This document shows, piece after piece, positions 18,524-29,684 of a stretch of DNA of 64,000 nucleotides; the first letter of the stretch is position 1, and each line of letters starts with the position of its first letter. Made by a program: the position numbers and the translations under genes. The DNA is from Shinella sp. H4-D48 (lineage in GTDB: Bacteria; Pseudomonadota; Alphaproteobacteria; Rhizobiales; Rhizobiaceae): the NCBI RefSeq assembly GCF_022637395.1, contig NZ_CP093337.1:1-64000 (forward strand). Reading direction: 5' to 3'. The notes below the pieces were generated by a model. That model did no database searches, was not told the origin of the DNA, and saw only the letters and a program-made list of their open reading frames with translations.

Positions 18524-18630
18524 CGGAGCCGCCGGCCACGCCGATCCTGCAGTTCGGAACCAGCCACTTCCTCCAGGCGCATGCGAACCTCTTCATCGAC
18601 AAGACCCTGAGAAGGGGCGACGCGCTCGCA
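18520..18630 (+). pseudogene. Remnant of a mannitol-dehydrogenase-family gene (tagaturonate/fructuronate reductase-like)
   Basis: The bases after the regulator translate, in the frame overlapping its stop, to a segment containing ILQFGTSHFLQAHANLFIDK and then TLRRGDAL. This is the N-terminal nucleotide-binding start of UxaB/UxuB-type mannitol dehydrogenases (normally ILQFGTSRFLQAH..LF). Similarity covers about 30 codons, 18538-18627, then stops, and the rest (family length near 480) is missing: the convergent aldolase gene ends at 18655. The first codon is CTG where an ATG would give a classic ATGA overlap with the regulator. Read as a truncated gene, not a functional protein. Confidence 0.7.
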
Positions 18631-18654
18631 GTTCCCGGCAACGAACGCGGGCGG

Positions 18655-19455
18655 TCAGTAACCGCCGCCGGACGTCGCCGGGGCGGCTTCGCCGAGAAAC
18701 TGGCGGCGCAGATCGCCCACAGCCCCGACAAGGCAATTCACATCGGTGCCGATCGCCATGAAATCCGCGCCGAGATTACGATAGACTTCAGCCTGCGGCA
18801 GCGAGACCGTCATGATGCCACGGGCCTTGCCATGGGCCTTGATCCGGCTAAAGGCATGGGTAATGGCGGCCAGCACCTCCGGCGCGCCGGGATTGCCGAG
18901 ATGACCCATATCGGCGGCAAGGTCAGACGGGCCGATGAAAATCCCGTCGACACCCTCAACCGCCGCGATCTCGTCTATGGCGGCAAGGCCTGCGCGGTTT
19001 TCCACCTGCACGATGAGGCAGATCTCGTCATTGGCGGTCGTCACGTAATCCGGCACGCGGTTGAAATCGCTTGCACGGCCGAGGCCCGCGCCAACTCCGC
19101 GGATGCCATGGGGCGGATAGCGCAGGGCGCGCACCAGCGCCTTTGCCTGTTCGGCGGATTCGACCATGGGAATGAGGAAGGTCTGGGCGCCCTGATCGAG
19201 CAGCTGCTTGAGGATCCAGGCTTCACCCATCGGCGGGCGAACCATGGCATGCGTGGGCGTGTGACGCAGCGCACCAAGCTGCGCGCCCATCAGCGGAACG
19301 TCGTTCGGACCATGCTCGCCGTCGATCAGCAGCCAGTCATAACCGCTGGTCGCGAGGATTTCGGCCGCATAGGCGCTGCCGAGTGCTACCCAGAGCCCCA
19401 GCTGGAACCGGCCCTCGCCAAGCGCGGCCTTGAAGGTGTTTTTTGGAGCAGCCAC
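18655..19455 (-). CDS. HpcH/HpaI-family class II 2-keto-3-deoxy acid aldolase
   Basis: 266 residues from GTG 19455, chosen because GGGAA lies about 6 bases upstream; the open frame to 19551 would overlap the aldehyde dehydrogenase gene. TIM barrel with the metal/substrate signatures LLIDGEHGPND, LIPMVESAEQA and IFIGPSDLAADMG. The family splits 2-keto-3-deoxy or 4-hydroxy-2-keto acids to pyruvate and an aldehyde. Downstream of, and probably co-transcribed with, the aldehyde dehydrogenase, which could oxidise the aldehyde product. The substrate (KDR, KDGlucarate or HKHD type) cannot be read here. Confidence 0.87.
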   Translation of the reverse strand: MAAPKNTFKAALGEGRFQLGLWVALGSAYAAEILATSGYDWLLIDGEHGPNDVPLMGAQLGALRHTPTHAMVRPPMGEAWILKQLLDQGAQTFLIPMVESAEQAKALVRALRYPPHGIRGVGAGLGRASDFNRVPDYVTTANDEICLIVQVENRAGLAAIDEIAAVEGVDGIFIGPSDLAADMGHLGNPGAPEVLAAITHAFSRIKAHGKARGIMTVSLPQAEVYRNLGADFMAIGTDVNCLVGAVGDLRRQFLGEAAPATSGGGY

Positions 19456-19480
19456 GGTATTCCCTTTCTTCAAACGCAAA

Positions 19481-19502
19481 CCGGCCGGCAAAGGCCGGCC
19501 GG
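19481..19502 (-). other. Inverted repeat between the aldehyde dehydrogenase and aldolase genes
   Basis: CCGGCCGGC at 19481-19489 and GCCGGCCGG at 19494-19502 form a perfect 9-bp GC stem with an AAAG loop. It lies in the 70-base gap before the aldolase start and has no T run, so more likely an mRNA processing or stability hairpin than a terminator. Confidence 0.55.
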
Positions 19503-19525
19503 ACACACGAAACCCTGCCTTGTTC

Positions 19526-20977
19526 TCAGCCGATACCGCCGAGGCAGACATATTTGATTTCGGTGAACTCCTCGATGCCGTAGCGCGAGCCCTCGCGACC
19601 GAGGCCGGAGAGTTTCACGCCACCGAATGGCGCTTCGGCCGTCGAGATAAGGCCAGTATTGACGCCCACCATGCCGTATTCCAGCGCTTCGGCCACACGG
19701 AACACCCGCGACAGCTCCTTGGCGTAGAAATAGGAGGCAAGGCCGAACTCCGTGTCGTTCGCCTGCGCGATGACATCGTCCTCGTCCCTGAAGCGGAAGA
19801 GCGGCGCGACCGGACCGAAGGTCTCCTCGCGCGCCACCGCCATGTCAGGCGTCACGCCGGCAATGACCGTCGCTTGGTAAAAGGTGCCGCCCAGTTCATG
19901 GCGCTTGCCGCCCTGGATGACCTTGCCGCCCTTCCTGACGGCATCGGCCACATGTTCCTCGACCTTCTCGAGGGCAGCCTCGTCGATCAGCGGCCCGAGG
20001 ATCACGCCCTCGTCGAAGCCGTTGCCGGTCTTGAGCTTGCCGACGGCGGCCGCAAGCTTTTCCGAGAAGGCGTCATAGACGCCATCCTGCACATAGAGCC
20101 GGTTGGCGCACACGCAGGTCTGGCCGTTGTTGCGGAACTTGGCGATCATCGCGCCCTCGACCGCCGCATCCAGATCGGCATCGTCGAAAACGATGAAGGG
20201 CGCATTGCCGCCGAGCTCCAGGCCGAGCTTCTTGATGGTCGGCGCGCACTGCTTGTAGAGCTCGGCACCGATTTCCGTCGAACCGGTGAAGGTGAGCTTG
20301 CGCACAACGGGATTGGCGGTCAGTTCCGCGCCGATCTCGCGGGCAGAGCCCGTAACGACCGAGAACAGACCTGCGGGCAGGCCGGCGCGCTCGGCCAGCA
20401 CGGCAATGGCAATCGCCGAGAACGGCGTCTGTGAGGCCGGCTTCAGCACCATGGCGCACCCGGCGGCGAAGGCCGGACCGGCCTTGCGTGTGATCATGGC
20501 GTTGGGGAAGTTCCACGGCGTGATGGCCGCGACCACGCCGATCGGCTGCTTCATCACGAGGATGCGCTTGTCCTTCTGGTGGCCGGGCACGATATCGCCG
20601 TAGAGACGACGGGCTTCCTCGGCAAACCACTCGATGAAGCTTGCGCCATAGACGATCTCGCCGGTCGCCTCGGCGAGCGGTTTGCCCTGTTCCATGGTGA
20701 GTATGCGGCCGAGATCGTCCTTGTTCTCGATCATCAGGTCGAACCACTTGCGCAGTACCGCCGAGCGTTCCTTGGCGGTACGCGCGGCCCAGCCCTTCTG
20801 CGCCGCCGCCGCGGCATCGATGGCTTCCTTCGTCTCCTTGGCACCAAGCTTGGGGACGTAGCCGACCAGCTCGCCCGTCGCCGGGTTCTTCACCGCAATG
20901 CCGCTACCGTCGGCTTCTATCCAGCGCGTGCCGACAAGGGCTGCCTGGCGAAGCAGGCTCGGATCTTTCAGGCTCAT
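19526..20977 (-). CDS. NAD(P)-dependent aldehyde dehydrogenase, succinate-semialdehyde dehydrogenase (GabD)-like
   Basis: 483 residues, the exact size of GabD. Motifs in order: ITPWNFPNAMITRK, FTGSTEIG, catalytic Glu in LELGGNAPFIVF, catalytic Cys in NNGQTCVCANR, and EETFGPVAP. It oxidises an aldehyde to the acid; the GabD resemblance favours succinate semialdehyde, while the pairing with the aldolase also allows lactaldehyde, glyceraldehyde or tartronate semialdehyde. First gene of a two-gene unit with the aldolase. No TTATCG element was found upstream, so it may be regulated separately from the rest of the island. Confidence 0.9.
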   Translation of the reverse strand: MSLKDPSLLRQAALVGTRWIEADGSGIAVKNPATGELVGYVPKLGAKETKEAIDAAAAAQKGWAARTAKERSAVLRKWFDLMIENKDDLGRILTMEQGKPLAEATGEIVYGASFIEWFAEEARRLYGDIVPGHQKDKRILVMKQPIGVVAAITPWNFPNAMITRKAGPAFAAGCAMVLKPASQTPFSAIAIAVLAERAGLPAGLFSVVTGSAREIGAELTANPVVRKLTFTGSTEIGAELYKQCAPTIKKLGLELGGNAPFIVFDDADLDAAVEGAMIAKFRNNGQTCVCANRLYVQDGVYDAFSEKLAAAVGKLKTGNGFDEGVILGPLIDEAALEKVEEHVADAVRKGGKVIQGGKRHELGGTFYQATVIAGVTPDMAVAREETFGPVAPLFRFRDEDDVIAQANDTEFGLASYFYAKELSRVFRVAEALEYGMVGVNTGLISTAEAPFGGVKLSGLGREGSRYGIEEFTEIKYVCLGGIG

Positions 20978-21136
20978 CGGTATTCTCCCATTTCACGATG
21001 CCATCCGGTCTTCGACCAGTGTTATAGGGCGTCAGCCACCCCTTCGACAATGCGACAGACACGCAATTTTGGCGCTTCGCAGCGGCCGGGCGCGGGTCTA
21101 ATGTTGCGGCGCACATTCTGACATTCGAGGCTCGCA

Positions 21137-21730
21137 ATGACCCATCCGACCGGCCGCAAGGCCGACCACACCATCGATCCGATCTTTCTCGACCGCTGGT
21201 CGCCCCGCGCCTTCACCGGCGAGGCCATGCCACAGGAAACGCTGCTCTCACTGTTCGAAGCCGCGCGCTGGGCGCCGTCGGCCGCCAACAGCCAGCCCTG
21301 GCGTTTCGTCTACGGACACCGCGGTACGGAGGCTTTCGACACGATCTTCAACACGCTTTTCGAGGGCAACCGCCGCTGGGCTGACAAGGCTTCGGCGCTC
21401 GTTGCCATTGTCTCACAGACCCACATTCCCAATGCGGAGGGCGAATTGCGCCCGGCCTTCACCCATGCGTTCGATACCGGCGCGGCCTGGGCCTACCTTG
21501 CGCTGGAAGCAACGCGCGCCGGCTATCACGCCCATGCCATGGGCGGCGTCGACCGCGAGGCACTGAAAGAGGTTCTGGGTATCCCCGACAATTTCCGGGT
21601 GGAAGCGGCGCTTGCCATCGGCAGGATCGCGCCGAAGGAAACGCTGCCGGAAGACCTGATGCAGCGCGAAGTGCCGAGCACGCGCAAACCCGTTACCGCC
21701 TTCATTTCCGAAGGCAAGTTCTTCGCCTGA
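21137..21730 (+). CDS. Nitroreductase-family FMN oxidoreductase
   Basis: 197 residues. FMN-site features: SPRAFTGEAMP near the N-terminus, ARWAPSAANSQPWRFVYG in the first third, and GAAWAYLALEATRAGYHAHAMGG in the middle. The family reduces nitro- or quinone-type substrates with NAD(P)H; the physiological substrate is unknown. It stands alone, convergent with gyrB, with a shared terminator. Confidence 0.88.
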   Translation: MTHPTGRKADHTIDPIFLDRWSPRAFTGEAMPQETLLSLFEAARWAPSAANSQPWRFVYGHRGTEAFDTIFNTLFEGNRRWADKASALVAIVSQTHIPNAEGELRPAFTHAFDTGAAWAYLALEATRAGYHAHAMGGVDREALKEVLGIPDNFRVEAALAIGRIAPKETLPEDLMQREVPSTRKPVTAFISEGKFFA

Positions 21731-21743
21731 GCGCGATAGAAAA

Positions 21744-21767
21744 GAGCCGCCCCAGGGGCGGCTCCTT
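21744..21767. terminator. Terminator between the nitroreductase gene and gyrB
   Basis: GAGCCGCC (21744-21751) pairs with GGCGGCTC (21757-21764) around CCAGG. On the minus strand it runs into TTTTC, so it best serves gyrB (stop at 21789); on the plus strand only CTT follows, a weaker tail for the nitroreductase gene. Confidence 0.82.
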
Positions 21768-21788
21768 GCAATTCAGATATCGGGACGA

Positions 21789-24731
<2,943 letters not shown>

Positions 24732-24735
<4 letters not shown>

Positions 24736-25298
24736 CGCTTCTCTCCCGGCTGGCGGGCGAGCCGGACATAGAGCGCGCCATCGCCGCCATGGTTGCGGGC
24801 GGCGGGCTCATAGGACGAGATGAGCGGCCGGAATTCCGGCAGGGAGAACCAGAGCGGCACCGCCCGCTTCAGCGCGCCGTCGCTGCCCAGCGACGTGCCC
24901 TTGCCGGTGATGACGAGCACATGGCGCATCCCGCGCTCATGCGCCCGGATGAGGAAGCCGAGCAGAAAGCCATGCGCCTCGCTCTGGACCATGCCATGCA
25001 GGTCGATGCGCGCCTCCAGCGCCAGGCGGCCCTTGGCGATCTTGCGCTTGACGGGAAGCTCCAGCGGATGGTGCCTCGTCTCCTTGCCGCGGCCGATGCT
25101 GAGCGCGATACCTTCGGCGGCAGGCTTCTCGGCTTTCGCCTTTTTCGGTTTGGAGACCGGATTCTCTTCGACCGTCTCGATGAAGGCAGCCTCGAATTCG
25201 CTCAACGCATCGAGCTTGCCCGGCATGGCGCGCGTGCTGCGCGCCACCTTGCCCCACAGGATGCGATCCTCGCTGGAAAGGTTCTTATCCTTCGGCAT
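24732..25298 (-). CDS. Smr-domain protein (MutS2 C-terminal-like)
   Basis: 188 residues. A polar N-terminal region (SSEDRILWGKVARSTRAMPG, then Lys/Ala-rich) precedes an Smr domain at about 95-180 with ARIDLHGMVQSEAHG and VLVITGKGTSLGSDG. Stand-alone Smr proteins are nicking endonuclease-like or nucleic-acid binding; the role here is unknown. It overlaps mltA by 14 bases and the XRE gene by 4, so translation is probably coupled. The frame is open to 25409 inside mltA; ATG 25298 is preferred because MPKDKNLSSEDRILW starts the conserved part. Confidence 0.88.
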
Positions 25299-26400
25299 GC
25301 AGGTAGCGCTCCGCTGCCGCCCGGGGGAGGAGAATATGAAAGGTCGCGGCGTTGCGCACATGGCCCGCCAGCGCACCCGCCGCATCGCCCGATCCCGTAA
25401 AGATATCACCGCGCGCCGCCCCGACGATCGCCGTGCCGGTATCCAGCGCCAGCATCAGCCGCCGGAACGGCTTGCCGCCGTCCATATGGGTGAGGCTGTC
25501 GCTCGAGATGAAGAAGGGCAGGCCGAAGGTATGAATCATCCGGTCGACCGCAAGCGAGCGGCCAGCGACCAGCGGCACCTTGGCCGCGGCGATCGGCCCG
25601 AGTTCAACATCGTCGACTGCGGCCTCCTTGAAGAAGATGAAGGAGCGATTGTGCCATAAAACCGCATCGACCTGATCTTCGTTGCGGGCGAGCCAGTCAC
25701 GGATCGAGGCCATCGAGACAGTTGCCGCATCGATCTCGCCGCGATCGATAAGCAGCTTGCCGATCGGTGAAAAGGGATGGCCCGACTTACCGGCATAGGT
25801 GATGCGCTTGAGCGTTCCATCGAGATAGACGAGCCGCGCTGCGCCCTGCACATGCGCGAAGAACACATCGACCCTGGAGCGGGCATAGGCGATTTCCAAG
25901 CCGCGTCCCGAAAGAAAACCGCGTTCGATCTCGCCACGATCCGGATGCTCGACGATCCCGTCCTCGGTCCGAAGGCCGAAGGCATAGCCGGCCGGAAATC
26001 CCGCGGGACAATTGTCGTCATCGATATCGACCAGATCGTCCGGCCGACGATAGAACGGATAGCGATACTCCGCGTCCGGCGCGGCGCGCACGGCCACTTC
26101 CGGCTCATAAAAAGCGGTGACGAAGCCGGGCGTGCCATCCACCTTCTCGATGAGGAAGGGAACGGTGTGTGCCTCGAAAAAGGCCCGCACGTCGGCGGGC
26201 CCCTGCGGGTCTTCAGCGGCCGCCGCATCCAGCAAGGACAAAAGCTCGCCGGCGGTTATGCCGAGCGAGCCTGTCTTGTAGGGCTTGATGTCGCGGATAT
26301 GGTCGCGACAGCGGCGCATGGCCGCCATCAGCGGTGTCGGATCGTCCTCGCCCCAGCCGGGAATCGCGGAAAACCGGGCCGGAACCAGACGGTAGTCCAT
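25285..26400 (-). CDS. mltA: MltA-domain lytic murein transglycosylase
   Basis: 371 residues. MltA domain at about 95-270 (FVTAFYEPEV, YRYPFYRRPDDLVD, RGFLSGRGLEIAY) followed by a 3D domain whose catalytic region reads LALDTGTAIVGAARGDIFTG. The family cleaves peptidoglycan between MurNAc and GlcNAc with 1,6-anhydro formation. Odd: the start (DYRLVPARFSAIPGWGEDDP) has no signal peptide or lipobox, and only 9 bases separate it from the tim44 stop, leaving no room for one. Either export is unconventional or the enzyme is regulated by a different route. The neighbour is the Tim44-domain membrane protein. Confidence 0.9.
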   Translation of the reverse strand: MDYRLVPARFSAIPGWGEDDPTPLMAAMRRCRDHIRDIKPYKTGSLGITAGELLSLLDAAAAEDPQGPADVRAFFEAHTVPFLIEKVDGTPGFVTAFYEPEVAVRAAPDAEYRYPFYRRPDDLVDIDDDNCPAGFPAGYAFGLRTEDGIVEHPDRGEIERGFLSGRGLEIAYARSRVDVFFAHVQGAARLVYLDGTLKRITYAGKSGHPFSPIGKLLIDRGEIDAATVSMASIRDWLARNEDQVDAVLWHNRSFIFFKEAAVDDVELGPIAAAKVPLVAGRSLAVDRMIHTFGLPFFISSDSLTHMDGGKPFRRLMLALDTGTAIVGAARGDIFTGSGDAAGALAGHVRNAATFHILLPRAAAERYLHAEG

Positions 26401-26409
26401 GACGCGTGC

Positions 26410-27111
26410 TCAGCCTTCCGATTCTGTGGCAATCAGTTTCCAGTTCGGATCGCGCGAGCGGGTATCGCGGGCGAAGGTCCAGAGGTCGTTGACCTCGGCC
26501 ACCGTGTCCGCATCACCCTCGACCAGCTTGCCGTCCTTGTCATAGGTGGCGGAAATCAGCTGGCTGATGATGCGCAGCGTGATGTTGGCTTCGCTGTCCT
26601 TGACCTCGGCGCCGACGATATCGGCCTTCTCGATGCCGACAAACGAGGACCGAACGACCTCGCCCTTGCTCTCACGCTCGGAGATCGCAGCATCGAAGCC
26701 TTCATAGACCTCGCGGGAGAGAAGGTTCTTCAGCGTCTTGCGGTCGCCATCGGCGAAAGCGACGACAATCATCTCGTAGGCCATGCGCGCGCCATCGACG
26801 AATTTCTTCGGCTCGAAGGACGGGTCGGTCTTGGCGAGTGCCCGCAGCGGCTCGTTGAGCGGCGTGCCCGGTGCGGCATAGGCATCGATGGCGGCGTAGG
26901 GGTTTTCATCCTCGTCGAGATCCCGCCGCGGCAGGGTCACGACCTTGCCGCGATCGGCCGAATCTGCCGGCTCCACGCCTTCCCGCTTGCTATACGGATC
27001 GAACGGCGGGCGCTCGCTACCGGTGCGGCGGCCAAGCACACTGCGCAACTGGAGAAAGATCACCACCGCAGCCACGAGGAAGAAAATCGTTACAAAGTCG
27101 AATGAGCCCAT
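26410..27111 (-). CDS. Tim44/TimA-domain membrane-anchored protein
   Basis: 233 residues. One N-terminal membrane anchor at about 5-23 (FVTIFFLVAAVVIFLQLR), a Pro/Arg/Asp linker to about 85, then a Tim44-like domain (KKFVDGARMAYEMIVVAFADGD, LISREV-like helix, NDLWTFARDTRSRDPNWKLI). Bacterial Tim44-like proteins are thought to act at the inner membrane; function is not established here. First gene of the four-gene operon with mltA, smr and xre, divergent from fxsA over 143 bases. Confidence 0.9.
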   Translation of the reverse strand: MGSFDFVTIFFLVAAVVIFLQLRSVLGRRTGSERPPFDPYSKREGVEPADSADRGKVVTLPRRDLDEDENPYAAIDAYAAPGTPLNEPLRALAKTDPSFEPKKFVDGARMAYEMIVVAFADGDRKTLKNLLSREVYEGFDAAISERESKGEVVRSSFVGIEKADIVGAEVKDSEANITLRIISQLISATYDKDGKLVEGDADTVAEVNDLWTFARDTRSRDPNWKLIATESEG

Positions 27112-27254
27112 TATCGATCCGCTGCCGGTTCCTGTTTTTAGTTATCTTCCCCATATAGTCCGCAACGGCGGATCATTCAAATGGCGATGACGTGAATGCG
27201 CGAGCCATTTGCGCGCGGTATCGGCTGGCGGAAATCTATGCGACACTGGAGACC

Positions 27255-27713
27255 ATGTTGAGACTTCTCTTTGCATTCTTCTTTCTTCTCTTGCCGCTGG
27301 CGGAAATCGCCTGCTTCATTCTGGTCGGACGGCGCATCGGGCTGATGCCGACACTCGGGCTCGTCGTGCTCTCCGCGGTGGTCGGAATCCTGCTGATGCG
27401 TATCCAGGGGTTCGGTGTGCTCACCCGCATTCGCCAGTCCGGCCAGCAGGGCCGCGCGCCCGGCAAGGAACTGCTTGATGCCGCGATGATCCTGATTGCC
27501 GGCATCCTCTTCATCATTCCCGGCTTTCTCACCGATATCGTCGGGCTGGCGCTGTTTCTTCCGCCCGTGCGGACCTTTCTATGGAACAGACTGATGCGCA
27601 ACATGGTTGTCGTGGATATCGGCAATATGCAGGGCGGCGCACGGCCGCAAACCGAGCCGGACCGCACCATTGACCTCGATCAGGGCGACTTCCATCGCGA
27701 CGGCCGGCCCTGA
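27255..27713 (+). CDS. fxsA: FxsA-family membrane protein
   Basis: 152 residues. Three to four membrane helices are predicted (about 3-24, 27-45, 77-100) with the FxsA signatures PLAEIACFILVGRRIG and GILFIIPGFLTDIVGLALFL. The soluble tail is Asp/Arg rich. In E. coli FxsA relates to F-plasmid exclusion of phage T7; in alphaproteobacteria the role is unknown. ATG 27255 is chosen by the hydrophobic start; its GGAG is close (3 bases), so the start is less certain. Neighbour secB is 70 bases downstream, same strand. Confidence 0.82.
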   Translation: MLRLLFAFFFLLLPLAEIACFILVGRRIGLMPTLGLVVLSAVVGILLMRIQGFGVLTRIRQSGQQGRAPGKELLDAAMILIAGILFIIPGFLTDIVGLALFLPPVRTFLWNRLMRNMVVVDIGNMQGGARPQTEPDRTIDLDQGDFHRDGRP

Positions 27714-27721
27714 GCCGAGGG

Positions 27722-27750
27722 TTGTAAGGCCATGGCCGAAATGCTAGATG
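27722..27750 (+). promoter_or_regulatory. Candidate promoter upstream of secB
   Basis: TTGTAA at 27722-27727, a 17-base spacer, then TAGATG at 27745-27750, giving CTAGAT as a fair match to the alphaproteobacterial -10 form CTATAT. It lies about 30 bases before the secB ATG. Seen by eye only. Confidence 0.4.
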
Positions 27751-27783
27751 GCCTGACTTTCCAGAGTCCCCGAGGATATTTCC

Positions 27784-28260
27784 ATGACTGACGCAGCCAC
27801 CCAGAACGACGCCGCGAACCCCTCGCTCAACATCCTTGCGCAGTATGTGAAGGACTTCTCCTTCGAAAATCCGGGTGCCCCGCGCTCGCTCCAGGCCCGT
27901 GACAAGGCCCCTGCGATCAACATCAGCGTCAATGTCAACGCCAACCCGCTGGCCGAATCCGATTTCGACGTCGTGCTTTCGCTGAATGCAGAAGCAAAGG
28001 AGGGCGACAAGGTGCTCTTCAACGCCGAACTGTCCTATGGCGGCGTGTTCCGCATCACGGGCTTCCCGCAGGAGCACATGCTGCCGGTTCTCTTCATCGA
28101 GTGCCCGCGCCTGCTGTTCCCGTTCGCCCGCCAGATCATCTCCGACGCCACCCGCAACGGCGGCTTCCCGCCCCTGATGATCGACCCGATCGATTTCGCG
28201 CAGATGTTTGCCCAGCGCATGGCCGAAGAACAGGTCAAGGCAAAGGTCCAGCCGAACTAA
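27784..28260 (+). CDS. secB: Protein-export chaperone SecB
   Basis: 158 residues, normal length. Conserved: [19 protein letters not shown] at the start, [11 protein letters not shown], and the [20 protein letters not shown] block. SecB keeps precursor proteins unfolded and delivers them to SecA. An acidic N-terminal lead ([13 protein letters not shown]) precedes the core. Followed after 22 bases by a strong terminator shared with dnaQ. Confidence 0.97.
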   Translation: MTDAATQNDAANPSLNILAQYVKDFSFENPGAPRSLQARDKAPAINISVNVNANPLAESDFDVVLSLNAEAKEGDKVLFNAELSYGGVFRITGFPQEHMLPVLFIECPRLLFPFARQIISDATRNGGFPPLMIDPIDFAQMFAQRMAEEQVKAKVQPN

Positions 28261-28282
28261 TCCGGCCAGACCATACAGACAC

Positions 28283-28316
28283 AAACGCCCGGTCACGATG
28301 TGGCCGGGCGTTTTCT
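28283..28316. terminator. Terminator between secB and dnaQ
   Basis: AAACGCCCGG at 28283-28292 pairs with CCGGGCGTTT at 28304-28313; the loop can pair further (GGTCAC with GTGGCC). TTTTCTTTTA follows on plus. On minus it ends in TTT, so it can also end the dnaQ transcript. Confidence 0.9.
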
Positions 28317-28337
28317 TTTATCTGTCGTGAGCCGGAT

Positions 28338-29042
28338 TCAATCGCCGTATTTCGCCCAGATGGCCTTGTCGCCCATCTTCTGCACCATGGCGGCATGGGC
28401 GGCGCGTTCTTCATCCGAAAGGCGGGGGGCAAGCGGGTTGGGCCGCACGCCGAGCGGCTGGATGATGTCATCGTCCGCTTCGACCAGGGTCTTTCGGCCG
28501 TTCTCTGCGCTACCGAGACCGAGCGCGGCCTGCCGGCCCCCGATCATCTCGATATAGACTTCGGCGAGAAGCTCGGAGTCTAGAAGCGCGCCGTGCTTCG
28601 TGCGGTGCGAATTGTCGATGCCGTAGCGTCGGCAAAGCGCATCCAGCGAGTTCGGGCCCATCGGATGCTTGCGGCGAGCGAGCGCCAGCGTATCCGTCAC
28701 ATATTCCATGGAGATGGGCGGCATGCCGAGCCGTTCGAACTCGGCGTTGATGAAGCCCATGTCGAAATTGGCATTGTGCGCCACCCAGCGAGCGCCGGCG
28801 AAGAACGTGGTGATCTCTTCCGCCACCTCGGCGAACGGCTTCTTGTCTTTCAGAAACTCGTCGGTGATGCCGTGCACGGCAAGCGCATCGGGATGAACCT
28901 TGCGGTCGCCCGGATTGATGAAGATGTGAAGCGTGCGGCCGGTCGGGAAATGGTTCTCCAGTTCCACGCCGCCGATTTCGATGATGCGGTCGAGCTTGTT
29001 GTCGAGGCCGGTGGTTTCCGTATCGAAGATGATCTCGCGCAT
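28338..29042 (-). CDS. dnaQ: DNA polymerase III subunit epsilon (proofreading exonuclease)
   Basis: 234 residues. DEDDh exonuclease motifs: Exo I FDTETTG near residue 6, Exo II HNANFDMGF at about 88-96, Exo III HGALLDSELLAEVY at about 150. A C-terminal tail (SDEERAAHAAMVQKMGDKAIW) is the likely alpha-subunit contact. Last gene of the ppsR-maf-aroE-coaE-dnaQ series reading away from the origin. A 60-base gap separates it from coaE. Confidence 0.95.
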   Translation of the reverse strand: MREIIFDTETTGLDNKLDRIIEIGGVELENHFPTGRTLHIFINPGDRKVHPDALAVHGITDEFLKDKKPFAEVAEEITTFFAGARWVAHNANFDMGFINAEFERLGMPPISMEYVTDTLALARRKHPMGPNSLDALCRRYGIDNSHRTKHGALLDSELLAEVYIEMIGGRQAALGLGSAENGRKTLVEADDDIIQPLGVRPNPLAPRLSDEERAAHAAMVQKMGDKAIWAKYGD

Positions 29043-29102
29043 CCGTCCCGTCGTCCTTTCAAAGTCTTGGCCGTGCCATCCGGCACGCAGGCGGTTTCAC
29101 AT

Positions 29103-29684
29103 CTAGGATGTGATTTCCGCAATCACCTCTTCCACCTGTTTGTGTGCCGCTTCAAGCCCCCGGCCCGTATCGATAATGAAATCGGCCCGCCGGCGCTTCT
29201 CTGAATCAGGCATCTGGCGCGACAGAATGAGCTGGAATTTTTCCTCGGTCATGCCCGGGCGGGCAAGGACACGTGCGCGCTGCGTCTGCGGATCGCAGGT
29301 TACGACGACAACCTTGTCCACCCGCGCTTCGCCACCGGTTTCATAAAGCAGCGGGATATCGAGTACCGCAAGGGCTGATCCCTTCGCCCGCTCGGTGGCC
29401 AGAAATGCCGTCTCGCGTGCCCGCACAAGCGGATGAATGATCGCCTCCAGATCGCGAAACCCTTCCGGCGCCCCGGCAAGAATGGCCGACAGCGCCTTGC
29501 GGTCTATTACACTATTCTTCAGTGCACCGGGAAAACGCGCCGCCACCGGCTGCACGGCCTCCCCCATATAAAGGTCGTGCACGGTCGCGTCCGCGTCATG
29601 CACGGGAACGCCCAGTTCGCGGAACATCGCAGCCGTCGTCGACTTTCCCGTACCGATCGATCCGGTCAGCCCCAGAACGATCAT
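29103..29684 (-). CDS. coaE: Dephospho-CoA kinase
   Basis: 193 residues. P-loop GLTGSIGTGKST at about 5-16; the substrate lid DADATVHDLY; ADFIIDTG near the end. It phosphorylates dephospho-CoA in the last step of CoA synthesis. Its ATG (29684) shares one base with the aroE stop (TGATG), so translation is probably coupled. Confidence 0.96.
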   Translation of the reverse strand: MIVLGLTGSIGTGKSTTAAMFRELGVPVHDADATVHDLYMGEAVQPVAARFPGALKNSVIDRKALSAILAGAPEGFRDLEAIIHPLVRARETAFLATERAKGSALAVLDIPLLYETGGEARVDKVVVVTCDPQTQRARVLARPGMTEEKFQLILSRQMPDSEKRRRADFIIDTGRGLEAAHKQVEEVIAEITS

